Assembly: GCF_963583255.1 (NCBI RefSeq)
Contig: NC_084808.1
Coordinates: forward strand, 8,083,501 to 8,147,500
Direction: 5' to 3'
From: Pyrus communis
Lineage: Eukaryota; Streptophyta; Magnoliopsida; Rosales; Rosaceae
Length of the DNA stretch: 64,000 nucleotides
The notes beneath the pieces are model-generated. The model ran no database searches. It was not told the DNA's origin and saw nothing but the letters and a program-made list of their open reading frames with translations. Shown one piece after another: positions 33,755-44,624 of this stretch. Made by a program: the position numbers and the translations under genes. Numbering within the stretch: position 1 is the first letter of the stretch; every line of letters starts with the position of its first letter.

Positions 33755-35346
33755 ACAGAGGTATCGTCCGGTTGGAAGATGTTAAAGCAAACGCTTCTTG
33801 GGAGGCAACCCATGCATTCAAATAAAGAAGACTTAGGACTCTCCAACAATCCACAGCCAGATTTGCGTTCCTAAACCCTATGCTTTATTGCTTTTACTTT
33901 ACCATGATAGTTGTGTTTGATAGTTGTGTTGTTTGTTTGCTTGAGTGTGAGTCTCTGTTTGAAACATTGAGGACAATGTTTGATTTAAGTGTGGGGAGGG
34001 GGGTAAACAAGCTGTTTTTGCATGATTTTTGTGGGATTTATTCACCTATCACTTCTAAAGTTCTTTCTCACTGTTTTAAGTGTTTTTAGTGTGTTTTGAA
34101 GTGTTTTCATGTGTCTTAAACAGAAAATACGAAAATTTGAAAAAAGATTTAGAAAAAGTTTTGAAAAACCCAAAAAGAGTCGTTTTTGTATGTTTGTTTG
34201 GGTCTTAGGGTACCTTCCAACACAATGATGAGGATTTGGTTTTTAATTACATGACTATTAAAGAAAATTACAAACATGGATGAAAGTCTGATTTGCTCTT
34301 TAGTTTATGCTTAATTGTAGTTGTCGTTTATGAATTCACATGTAATCACAAAGAAAAACAATCAGTTTTTGTAACATGCTTGAAAGAAGGAACTCAAACT
34401 AACGCTAAAGCCTAAGTGACTTGAGCCTAAACTTTGTTTGGAGAGTTATTAATCTATGATGTTTTTGTTTTCTAAAGTCGTTCCATGATCTCATTATTTC
34501 TTTGCTTGGTTGCTACTTAGAATGCGTTTTCATAATTATAGATCCAAATACTAGAACTCATGCCCGTTTCATTCAAAGCATGAAATTGATTGCATAACAT
34601 ACAATAAGCTGAAGTTGTTTAGTTAAACCAGAGCCAAAAAGCCTTACCCTTTGCATATGTATTGTAGGTTTAACCCTTTTTGAGCCTTATTTAACCTATT
34701 TTCTTTGTTAGCCACATTATCCTTACCTAGCCTAGAATAGGACTATCCATACCCTTGTTCTTCAAGGATAGTGAAGCATGACTTAGAAAGAATTCCTTTT
34801 GATCAACATATTGCAGAAAAAACAAGTGTGGGGGAGGGTTTCGTTGGAAATCTGATTTCATAAAAAGAAAGAAAAAAAAAAAAGAAAAAGAAGAAAAAGA
34901 GTTGAGAAATAAGTGAGAATGAACTCACAAGTATTGGTCGTTGAAGAAAGGGTCCAAAAGTTTGAATTTGACCCTATGTTTTGTGTGAATCTTCCATGGA
35001 TTTTTAAAGTTGATTTATGCATTCAAAAGTGAATTCTAAGTGTCAATTTCATTACTTTGCTTACTATTGCTTTAAGAACCATTGTTATCTTTATCCTTTC
35101 TTTGTTAGCCAATACCTTAACCCCTTTACAACCATTAGACTTCTATCTTGATTGTTATGTGTTTCAATATGAAGAGTTTGAAATTGGTATAAGCATATGG
35201 AATCCCTAGTTCTTGCTTCTAAGTAGTATCATTCCATTTATGAGATCATATACATGTCATATTAATAATTCCAGAAATTGCTTTCTTTGTTATAACATAT
35301 GTGAGTGTTAGTCTACATGTTTAAATCAATCTTCTCACATATACCT
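33755..35346 (+). other. 3' non-coding region of Athila element A2
   Basis: No gene. It has a purine tract AAGTGTGGGGAGGGGGG at about 33989, a second GTGTGGGGGAGGG at about 34827, an A/G-rich tract (about 34865-34910) and AT-rich sequence. Env-like coding, known in some Athila elements, was not recognised. The region is cut at 35346 by a solo LTR and resumes at 38497. Confidence 0.7.
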
Positions 35347-38128
35347 TGACACACCCCGACCCAGAAAGTCCACTTGGATCCTGAATCGAGCTGTGCTGGC
35401 CGACACCTAGAAGGTGACGAAGCCATAAAATGTGATAGTGTATAAAAAGTGAATAAATTTGAATCTAAAAGTGTCTAAGTACCAGAGTGCGCTACGAGTG
35501 GGAGCAAACCCATTTCACACGCGATGTCAGAGCATAAGTAAGGTACAGTAGTGTGGGTAAGAATCATACCCTCAGAAATATCCATCAATACTAAGATTCG
35601 CCACAGATTCTTGTCGATACAAACTCAGCAGCTAAAACCTGGAGCGCACCAAACAGAAGGTGTGAGTAAGCAATAAAACCAAGCTTCCCAAAGTTATTAC
35701 CTCTCTAAAAGTAATGCCCCTAAATGTAAAACCCGTATCGTTTTCCATAAGACAGTACAACATATATACATATATCCAACCCATACTCAGAAATGACCAA
35801 AACCACGGTTTGCCATCAACTCCACCATACATTAATAAGTAGGCCAAATGAACTAAATCAATACAAAGTGATATATCAGTCAGAGTCATCTAAAATGACA
35901 TGTACAACTTATCCATATCTCATCAATCCTGGCTAGCATATAAGTCGGAGTCACCTATAGTGACCTATACGACTTATCCATATCTCATCAATCCTGGCTA
36001 GCATATAAGTCAGAGTCACCTATAGTGACCTGTACGACTTATCCATATCTCATCAATCCTGGCTAGCTAATAGCTCAATAAGTATACCTGCACACGAGTC
36101 GGAACCACCTAAAGTGGTCTGTACGACAGGACTGGGTGTAAATAAATACGCTCAAGTGCTACGATCACGTGAAGACTGAGCGAATAATCGCGGGTCACCT
36201 ACGAGTCGGAACCACCTAAAGTGGTCTGTACGACAGGATTGTGCACCTACCTTGAATCCAAGGTGAGCGTAAGGTGCGGGAGGTGAACATCACGTGAAGG
36301 ACTGTGCCCTGGCCACGGGTGGGAGCACTAACACCGGGGTGCAGGTTTATGAGCTCTTAATGCATCTCAATATAACATGTGGAACTCATGGAAACCAGTA
36401 CGACAATATCGAAGTTGCCTAACACATAACTGTAGTCATGCTATAACTCAATCGATTCAACTGATACCATACACTCACCTGAACTTACCTGGGTGTCCTG
36501 AGTTCACCTTTGCACTTGAAAGCATTCCCAATAATTATATGCAAGTAATATACATATGGATATACCATGATGCAATCTAATACTCAACCATGTCGTAGCA
36601 TTTTCAATTATAAACAATATAGTGAGAAGTGTACAATCAATAACGCCCTACTCCCAAACTACTTATTTTCAGGGATAATTATCCATGACAACCCAATTAA
36701 CACTAATTTAACAAACTAATTCATAAAACTAAAACTTGCCTTTACCAATTTCCTTCACATTACTCAATTTCCCAAGCGAGGCTTTTGTCTCAAATATTTT
36801 ATGGCTGCATCTAACGTCTCGTTAGACTGCCTACGTACCCTAGACAGGGATCAAGCCATTCGTAGTTCATATAGGTACTTCAAGCATTCACAATAATTAT
36901 ACGAAGGTAATATACCTAATAAATTTAAAAGTGTCGATAGAACTCTCAACAATATGTACGATAAAAAGGAAAAGATCTACTCACCTGGAGTCCACACTAT
37001 GATTCTCTAGCGAACACATCGAGGCGTCCTGAATGATTGGTCCCTATGACCAATTATCAAATCACATCTCAGAACTCTTATTCGAAGAATACGTAATTCA
37101 CATAAAACACAACCTCAACGACATTCTAAAATAGTTTGAGACCCATTGACCACAAGTCAACCGTCGATCAAAGATCGACGGTAGGGTTTACAACCCTGTA
37201 TAACTTGACCCGGAAGATCCGCATATCAGATTTCCAATATGCAACTCCCAACGATCCACAATATGTTTCTAGAATAACATATTAAAATTTCATTACGATC
37301 CAACGGTCAGATCTCCGCCAATTGCCTAAAACAAGTGGCCATGAACATTTATTTTACTAACTTACAAATCCAATTCAGGAAGATCCGTAAGTCGGATTCC
37401 CGATCCATAAATTTCTATGATCTTTAAATATTACGTATTATAATGTATCCAATTTTGGTGACAATCCAACGGTCGGATCATCGATTCACATTTTTATCAA
37501 GTAACGTATCGTAACGAATTTAGGTTCCAACTATCAATCTACGTCATTCAAATGAAAAAACTGAATTCAAGACATTTGACATAGCCTAAAAATAGCATTG
37601 GCGGCCCACTGGCCACGTGCCGCCCCGACTCGCCGGAAAATCCAACTATTTCCAAAAATTCTCAAACTTCACAGAAATGAAGATCTCAGTGAGTGGAGCA
37701 ACTTTCATACCTGCCACGAAGTCCAAAAGTGGACGGAAGATGGTCAATTTTTCCCACAAAGCCGGCGGGTGCCTAAAACTTCCTGACGTCGATTCGTCGT
37801 CTATGGTGGTCCAACGGGGTCAAGGTTGGTTGGGTTTTGCTCCTGGGATGATGGGCTACAAAGCCCAAGTGGTGGCATCGGCCATTGCTTTGCCGATTTA
37901 CCGGAAAATCAAAAAGGGTGGCCGGAGCACTATTGATTTTCGTCAACTTTCGTGGCCTCAAACCGCCACATCCCATGGTTAATCAAGGTGGTTCTTGGGT
38001 GGGTTTTGTAGAGGGGAATGAGAGCTTCAAGATGGTGGTGGTGGCATCGAAAAACTCCACCGGAGTTGGCCGGAATCGGCCTTGGAAAATGGACCCGCGG
38101 TGGGTGCGGGTGGACGGGAACCACTTCC

Positions 38129-38184
<56 letters not shown>

Positions 38185-38491
38185 CTCTCTTTCCTCCCTC
38201 CATTTCTGATTGGGCTTCCCCCACAAATTGGGGATTTAATTTAAATAAACACTAAACCTTGAATAACCAATTTCGAACGTCCGTAACTATACCGTTATAA
38301 TCTGGACTCGCAAACGGCTTTCGCTTATACGTTCGTACCAATGAGTACTACGAGGATATGCTAAAAGAATAAGTCCCACATCTCTCAAGTCGATGGTCAA
38401 CGGAAATCAAAGTCCTTGCCTCTAGGACAATTTCGTAAATTCACGCTTTTAAAATAAAATAAAAACGTAAAATTTGGAACGTGTTGTCACA
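35347..38491 (-). mobile_element. Tekay-like chromovirus solo LTR, TSD TACCT
   Basis: 3145 bp in minus orientation, from TGACACACCCCGACCC to GTTGTCACA. Perfect TSD TACCT at 35342-35346 and 38492-38496. It shares with the young element's LTR, in reverse, the terminal GGTGTGTCA, the GGCCAGCAC end region, and the unit ACCACCTAAAGTGGT / CTGTACGACAGGA (36108-36240). It is about 0.9 kb longer and otherwise diverged, so it is a related but distinct family. The motif TCAATCCTGGCTAGC occurs three times (35925-36070). A T48 tract is at 38137-38184. Frames around 37.6-38.2 kb are not genes. Confidence 0.9.
38137..38184. repeat. Poly(T)48 tract in Tekay-like solo LTR
   Basis: Uninterrupted T-run of 48 in the plus strand; on the LTR's own strand this is poly(A). 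Confidence 0.9.
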
Positions 38492-38805
38492 TACCTAGTA
38501 TAGGGAGTATAGTCAGAAAATCTATGTTAAAATAGAGAGTATATCCGGTGAGGAATTGAGGGAATTCTCTAAGACATGTTACCACATTCAAAATGTTGTT
38601 TTAATTGATTAAATGCGAACTAGTGAATGGTGACTGTGGTTAAGTGTTTGCTCAAGTGTAAAGAGAACTAAAATCTATGTGAGTAGTGATTTTTAACATG
38701 TCATGTTGCATTGGAAATCCTTAAGGCAAATGTTGGAAGGTCTAGATTGTGTTTTGTTTGTTTTATTTTGCTCAAGGACTAGCAAAAGCTAAGTGTGGGG
38801 GAATT
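38492..38805 (+). other. End of Athila A2 internal region with polypurine tract
   Basis: Continues 35346 after the solo LTR. Ends with AAGTGTGGGGGAATT (about 38791-38805) directly before the 3' LTR. It matches, in reverse, 22256-22560. Confidence 0.88.
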
Positions 38806-40744
38806 TGATAGGAGCATATTTATACGACTTAGTTAGCTTGTTTCTTGGCATTTATGTAGTTAGCTTCTAGCTATTATAGTGATTTAAGCTATTTTCGTGT
38901 GTTTGTAGGTTCAATTGGCTAAAGTGGCAAGAAAAGGCAATTTGGAGCAATTTGGAGCAGTTTTGGGCTTGGAATGGATAGCACATGCATGGAGCAAGGT
39001 GGATGGATGAAATTGAAGTTCAAGAAAGGCTAAGAATATGCTAAAGAGATGCAAGAAATTAATTCAAGACTTGGAAGACAAGGAATCAGCCACAAAGAAG
39101 GAAATATGAGTCAAACTTCCTTGTTTTGACTTAGTCAATCCTAATCTTTTCCTACTTATGTTCTAGCTGAAAAGGGGGTTCCTAATTAATTTATGACACT
39201 TAAATATAAGTTCTAGAAGCCCTAAACCCAGTCAAAGAGGGATGCCGCACCAATTCTCCCTTCCCTTTCCCTTGCAGTGCAAGGAAGTTCCTTTCCCTTT
39301 CCCTTTCCCTTTCCCAATTCCATGCCGCACCCTTCATTCCCTTTTCTCTTTTGGATTCTGACTTTAAATACCCTTTTTCCTTGAGGATTTGGGGTCCAAA
39401 TCTTTCCCAAAATATTTAATTAAAGCCATGATCCTTTCCCTAAATTATATAGAATATGCTGCATAAAATAAAAGGATTCAACCATTTAGCCAATCATCTC
39501 TTCCACACACACATCCGCACCATACATTCATCCTTCCTTCAACCAAAATCCGCACCACCCTTCCATAACACACCATAGCCCAAATCCACACACAATCACC
39601 CTTGTGCTGCAGCCTAGTAAGGAAGAAAGAGAGGAGGAGCAGCCTTGGACGTTTTGGCCATTCAAGTTGGATTTTTGGACGTTCTTAGGTGTAATCCATC
39701 TTTTGTTTTCAATGTTTAATTTAAGTTTTCTTTGTTTTACCGTGAACATGATGAACTAATTTTGTTTTGGCTAGATGAGACTGTGAAACCATGATTATAT
39801 TTGCAATATGAATTGATTACCTCCAGTTGTGATTTCATAAATCGTGAATGCAATTTACTTAACTGTTTGATTGATAACTTATTCTTGTATGTTGATTAAG
39901 GATGCATTCTTAGTTTGCATGCATGAGTTTGATGCTAGAATATAAAGGAGTTTCACCTAATCGTTATGAACTTATATTCGTAAATAGTGGAGGTTGCTAG
40001 TCACAATCGTGTTAAGTAAATTCCTGGCAGAAGTATCATATTGTTCATAGTTACGAATGCCTTCTCAATGCTTATGATTTTCACAAAGCTTAATGATCTT
40101 TGATTGTATCTCTATTATGCTGTTCATGTAGGGAACTATTGAAGAATAATTTGGTTGCCGATGCGTATTCCATCCAATTCAATGATTTAAGGAAAATCCG
40201 AGGGTTAATTAGGGTTGTTCACGGTTAATCTAGGGTGTTGAGGTTCATGGTTTATTGGAAAAGCAACTGGAAATCAATTTGTATGCAAGTGTGTCATGTG
40301 TGGAGAAGGACCCTCTAGCTAGCCTATCACCCATTAATTCGCCCAATTTCGTATTAAACTTAGTTTGTTTATGCAATTACTTGTTTTTACTTTAAATTCG
40401 CCAAAACCAATCCCCCCTTTAATATTTCATGTTTTACTTAGTTAGAACCTATTTTAGTTTGTTTCCTTTAGTGTTTTGAGTCAAAGTTAAGTTAGAATTC
40501 GTCCAAAATCATTCTTAGTTTCTGTTTTGAGTCAATTTGCTTGTTTTGGGTTGTTTTGAGTCTATTTAGTTTGTTTTGAGTTCTTTGAGTCTAGTTAAGT
40601 GTTTTTCAGCCTAGTTTTGTGTTTTGAATCAGTTTTAAGTAGATTAGCAATCCCTCCTAATCCCCGGCCTAGAACGATCCCTCCTTACATCTTTACTATA
40701 ATTGTCAATAAGAGGGTTTAATTTGAGTGCTAGTTTATAACACA
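38806..40744 (+). mobile_element. 3' LTR of Athila element A2 (subfamily c)
   Basis: 1939 bp, from TGATAGGAGCATATTTATACG to TAGTTTATAACACA, directly after the PPT. The closest relatives in the window are 43277-45598 and 59566-61393. It contains a TTTCCC hexamer tract (about 39286-39316). The following bases TTAGT should be the TSD, but the matching copy on the left has been lost. Confidence 0.88.
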
Positions 40745-40931
40745 TTAGTTGTCATGAGACTTCACACCACAACAAGCAGACATGTCAGGCTTTAATTTGA
40801 TTTTTATTTTTATTTTTTGAGTTTTGGATTTCTTGTATTATTTTTTTGGAAGTTTGTTATTAGATCAGTTTTTGCTATTTTTCATGCATAATTAGTTTTT
40901 GATTTTATGCAGAATCTAGTTATACATTTTG
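40745..40931. other. Flanking DNA between Athila A2 and the Cassandra cluster
   Basis: AT-rich with no gene. It joins across the Cassandra cluster to TTTTATATGCAGCATCA, a motif also found in introns of the Ulp1-like pseudogene, so it belongs to that host. Confidence 0.5.
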
Positions 40932-41659
40932 TGTCACATCCCGGCCTGGGCGGGACCACTTCCTGGGCCTGACTCCACCGTAGCACGATATTGTCCGCTT
41001 TGGGCCCCCAGCACACCCTCATCGTTTTGTTTCTGGGAACTTACACGAGAACTTCCTGATAGGTCACCCATCCTGGGAATGCTCTCGCGCACTACTTGCT
41101 TAAATTTGGAGTTCCAACGGAACTTGAAGCCAGTGAGCTCCCAAAAGGCCTCGTGCTAGGTAGAGATGAGAATATATTTATAAGGATCACTCCCTTGGGC
41201 GATGTGGGATGTCATAATCCAGTCCCCTTAGGGGCCCGACGTCTTCGTCGGCACACCATGGCCAGGGTTAGGCTCTGATACCAAATTGTCACATCCCGGC
41301 CCGAACGGGGGGGGGGGGGGGGCCCGACGTTCTATTCGGCACACCACAGCCAGGGTTAGGCTTTGATACCAAACTGTCACATCCCGGCTCGGGCAGGACC
41401 ACTTCCCTGGCCCGACTCCACCGTAGCACGATATTGTTCGCTTTGGGCCCCCAGCACACCCTCACGATTTTGTTTTTGGGAATTCACACGAGAACTTTCT
41501 GATGGGTTACCCATCCTGGGAATGTTCTCGCGCGCTACTAGCTTAACTTCGGAGTTCCAACGGAACCCGAAGCCAGTGAGTTCCCAAAATGCCTTGTGCT
41601 AGGTAGAGATGGGAATATACATATAAGGATTACTCTCCTGGGTGATGTGGGATGTCACA
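40932..41659 (-). mobile_element. Cassandra TRIM, rearranged three-LTR form
   Basis: Minus orientation. LTR a 40932-41216 and LTR c 41375-41659 (285 bp each) carry 5S rRNA-like sequence. A truncated LTR b starts at 41287 and runs into a G16 tract (41307-41322). Each internal piece holds the reverse complement of the tRNA-Met primer site (GGCTCTGATACCA at about 41271; GGCTTTGATACCA at about 41359) and GGCCCGACG. Flanks TTTTG (40927-40931) and TTTTA (41660-41664) suggest a TSD with one change. Cassandra elements encode no protein and move with proteins from other elements. Confidence 0.85.
41307..41322. repeat. G16 homopolymer at LTR/PPT fusion
   Basis: Sixteen G in a row where the truncated LTR b (CCCGAACGGG) meets the G-rich polypurine end of the next Cassandra unit. 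This could be a true deletion fusion or an assembly error. Confidence 0.8.
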
Positions 41660-41664
41660 TTTTA

Positions 41665-42055
41665 TATGCAGCATCAATTTTTTGTATTTTGCAATTTTTG
41701 GTTTCCCAATTTATGAAGACTCAATTTTAGCATTGAATTCATATTTTTATAACAAGGAGTTATTGAAAGAAGCTTGTTATTCCCAATTTTGCAAATTTTC
41801 TATCATGGGGAAAATGAATAAATTGATTGAAAAAGCTACGTAACATTTACAACAGATAGATTGAAAAAGAAATGCAACATTCAAAAAAACATATGTAATA
41901 TTTACAAAAGTGAGTTATAACAATGTAATTTTAAACATCAAAGTTCATAACAATTGAAATGTTTGAAGTCCAGCTTCCTTTTTTTTTTTGGTTCAAGATG
42001 ATTTTTAGTTTTCCTTTACTTTAGCTACTTGTTTTTCCACCTCAATCTTCATGCT
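41665..42055. other. 3' flank of Ulp1-like pseudogene
   Basis: AT-rich, no coding evidence. It lies downstream (minus strand) of the stop codon at 42056-42058 and could hold its 3' UTR. Confidence 0.4.
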
Positions 42056-42198
42056 CTAGCTTAACCTATGATGTATTATTTGACATGCAATATCATGGTG
42101 CAAATAGTTGACTTCCCTCTTGGTTAAGGACTTTTTCATTTGTCTGCCTTTGCTATTGTTCGGATGTAGTACAACATAAAAACACCACAATCATCTCT
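42056..42198 (-). pseudogene. Ulp1/C48 protease-like exon with catalytic Cys box
   Basis: After a TTTTAG acceptor the minus strand encodes RDDCGVFMLYYIRTIAKADK. DDCGVF is the catalytic Cys box of Ulp1/SENP proteases (Cys codon 42187-42189). One base is then missing: the frame moves to MKKSLTKREVNYLHHDIACQ and ends IIHHRLS and TAG (42056-42058). It is the last visible exon of a gene running from beyond 64 kb. Ulp1 proteases cut SUMO; in plants many such genes ride in Mutator-like elements. Confidence 0.75.
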
Positions 42199-42572
42199 CT
42201 AAAATAAGTTTGCATATTTAGCATGGAGCATTACGTTTAAGAGAATTAGCATGCAACATCAGTTAAAGTAGAATAAGTATACAGCTTGAGTTATGGAAGA
42301 ATATATAGCTTCAGTATGCAACATCAGTTATAATAGACTCATTCACTTTCAATGACAATTACTGTTATACGCAATCTAAGAATGATTAGTGTGCAATCAT
42401 TTTATCACTGAACATTTATTCATAATCAACAAATTTTAAGAATTCCAACAACATTAATATTTAGTCATAATCATTTTACTATCTTATTCTTTGCAAAAAT
42501 TAGTTTAACCATAAATATGTAACCAAGAATAGTAATTCAATTAAAACAATCAAAATACACAATTATACTTAC

Positions 42573-42776
42573 GAGCCAAGCTGGATTGGACATTGTTTAT
42601 CTTCATCCATCTCAAAAGTTGCATTTGTACGGCTCATTCGCATGTAGTCATTTGTTGAACTTTCCCTTTCATTCAATGGCAAATAGAATAACCTGTCTAT
42701 GTTGTTGTACCGTTCTTCAATCATTTTAACATGCATACAAATTAAGCGTAGGTTTGAAAAATATACTAGGAAATCG
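42573..42776 (-). pseudogene. Ulp1-like exon between His and Cys boxes
   Basis: A TTTTCAG acceptor and GGCTC/GTAAGT donor bound a coding stretch on the minus strand including VKMIEERYNNIDRLFYLPLN and SRTNATFEMDEDKQCPIQL. Phase with the exon above does not fit exactly, which suggests a one-base change. Recognised from position and composition rather than a named motif. Confidence 0.6.
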
Positions 42777-42810
42777 CTGAAAATATAAGTGATACTAAAT
42801 TTAGACTTAC

Positions 42811-43055
42811 CACTTTATATGCATTGTCATTGTGCATGTTTGGTTCACCTTCTTGAAGGTTTTTTCTATTACAATTGTAAAAATTGAAACGCCCCTCTTC
42901 TGTGTCGAACACAAGCAATATGTAGTGTTCATGATTTAGAAGAGGTATAAAGATTTTTCACGCAACTCCAATTTGTTCGTTTAATTGTTCCCCCAAATTG
43001 TGCTTTAATGCTTTCATCTTGGCTTCATCATTTTCATCTTTGGAGAAGTTCCTTT
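42811..43055 (-). pseudogene. Ulp1-like exon with catalytic His
   Basis: Encodes KIFIPLLNHEHYILLVFDTE then GRFNFYNCNRKNLQEGEPNM, ending GTG/GTAAGT. IPLLNHEHYILLVFD is the His box of C48 proteases (His codon 42925-42927, HY instead of the common HW). Asp or Asn in the following segment would be the second catalytic residue. A TGA interrupts just before KIF. The upper limit is approximate. Confidence 0.72.
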
Positions 43056-43199
43056 GTTTATCCAGAATACAATTAGTATATGGACAATCAGTATGCAGCA
43101 TCAGTATGAATTGTCAGTGTGGACATGTGTATGAAACATCAGTATGCAGTTTCAACGACATTTAATAGATTTTATCTAAATTCAATATTTATAACTTAC

Positions 43200-43276
43200 A
43201 AAGAGAATGACCGAGAAGTAGAAGTTTTGATAATCCAAGTTGCTTTCTTGTTCTTTGAGAATGTAGTGTGCATCAA
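43200..43276 (-). pseudogene. Ulp1-like exon, downstream part (split by Athila LTR)
   Basis: Encodes AHYILKEQESNLDYQNFYF and SVILF before the donor GTAAGTT. The upstream part of the same exon is 45599-45713; removing the LTR and one ATCAA restores an open frame (TNTVID then AHYIL). Confidence 0.7.
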
Positions 43277-44136
43277 TGATAGGAGCATATTTATACGACT
43301 TTGTTAGCCTATTTCCTTGCATTTACTCAGTTAGTTTCTATTTATTAGAGTGTTTTAAGCCATTTTTGTGTGTTTGTAGGTCCAAATGGCAAAAGTGGCA
43401 AGAAAAGACTATTTGGAGCATTTTAGAGCAGTTTTGGGCTTGGAATGGATAGCACATGCATGGAGCAAGGTGGATGGACGTTTTTGAAGATCAAAAGAGG
43501 CTATGAATGTGCTTAACATCTGAAAGAATTGATTCAAGACATTGAAGATAAGGAATTAGCTAAAAGGAAGGAACATTATCCAAACCTTATCTTATCTTAT
43601 CCTACCTTAATTCCAGCTGCAAAGAGGACTCAATTTCACATTAAATTACCTAAATATCTGGTTCTAGAAGCACTATCCTTTCCCCTAAATCTATGCCGCA
43701 ACCCCCTTCTAGAAACCCTAGTTTCTGCCGCACCTAACCCTAGTCCTTTTCCTTCTGGACTTGTGCCGTGCCTATCCTTGTTCTCCAAGGATTGGTGCCG
43801 TGAAACCCTAGCATATAAATATATATTTTCTGCCGTAGAAGATAGAGAGCTTAAGAGAGAATTTCAGAGAAAAATACAAAGAGTGCTACAACTTTGCAAG
43901 GAAGGAAGGAGAAGGACTTATGCCATGACCTGCCATCCAAGGCCATTGGAGTGCTGGAGCGTTTCTGGGTTTTTTCTATCCTTAGATTTAGTTCTATGTT
44001 TAAATTAGATGGTTTTGTTTAATTGCAAACATGTGAAACTAATTTCTTTTTAGTTAGAGGTGAATTCAAAGCCATGAACATATATGTTGTGACATCCCAC
44101 ATCGCCCAGGGGAGCGATCCTTAAATGTATATTCCA

Positions 44137-44270
44137 ATCCCTACCTAGCACGAGGCCTTTTGGGAGCTCACTGGCTTCAGGTTCCGTAGGAACTTCGAAG
44201 TTAAGCGAGAAAGGGGCTAGAGCAATCCCATGATGGGTGACCCATTGGGAAGTTGCTCGTGAGTTCCCAA
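44137..44270 (+). repeat. 5S rRNA-like segment in left Cassandra LTR
   Basis: Contains GAAGTTAAGCGAG (box A region of 5S), GATGGGTGACC (intermediate element/box C region) and TTGGGAAGTTGCTCGTG, in the order seen in plant 5S rRNA. It is diverged and embedded in an LTR, so it is not counted as an rRNA gene; it may act as a Pol III promoter. Confidence 0.88.
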
Positions 44271-44490
44271 AAACAAAACCGTGAGGGAATGGTAAGCCCA
44301 AAGCGGACAATATCGTGCTACGGTGGTGGAGTGGGCCCGGGAAGTGATCCGCCCCGGGCCGGGATGTGACAATTGGTATCAGAGCCAATCCCTGGCCGGA
44401 AATGTGCCGACGAGGACGTCGGGCCCTTAAGGGGGGTGGATTGTGACATCCCACATCGCCCAGGGGAGCGATCCTTAAATGTATATTCCA

Positions 44491-44624
44491 ATCCCTACCT
44501 AGCACGAGGCCTTTTGGGAGCTCACTGGCTTCGGGTTCCGTAGGAACTCCGAAGTTAAGCGAGAAAGGGGTTAGAGCAATCCCATGATGGGTGACCCACT
44601 GGGAAGTTGCTCGTGAGTTCCCAA
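44491..44624 (+). repeat. 5S rRNA-like segment in right Cassandra LTR
   Basis: As in the left LTR, but closer to 5S at GAACTCCGAAGTTAAGCG and GACCCACTGGGAAGTTG. Confidence 0.88.

Noticed and set aside
37598..38244. Several overlapping frames of 62-121 codons
   Set aside because: They lie in the Tekay-like solo LTR, some consist mainly of a poly(T) translation, and no known domain is visible.
39286..39316. Telomere-like repeat
   Set aside because: The unit is TTTCCC, not the plant telomere unit CCCTAAA, and it is short and inside an LTR.
22623..40744. One complete 18-kb Athila element
   Set aside because: LTR subfamilies differ, TSDs do not match, and gag starts twice with an inverted fragment between.
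44137..44270. A real 5S rRNA gene
   Set aside because: Only parts match 5S rRNA and the segment sits inside an LTR that occurs in several copies here; annotated as 5S-like sequence only.
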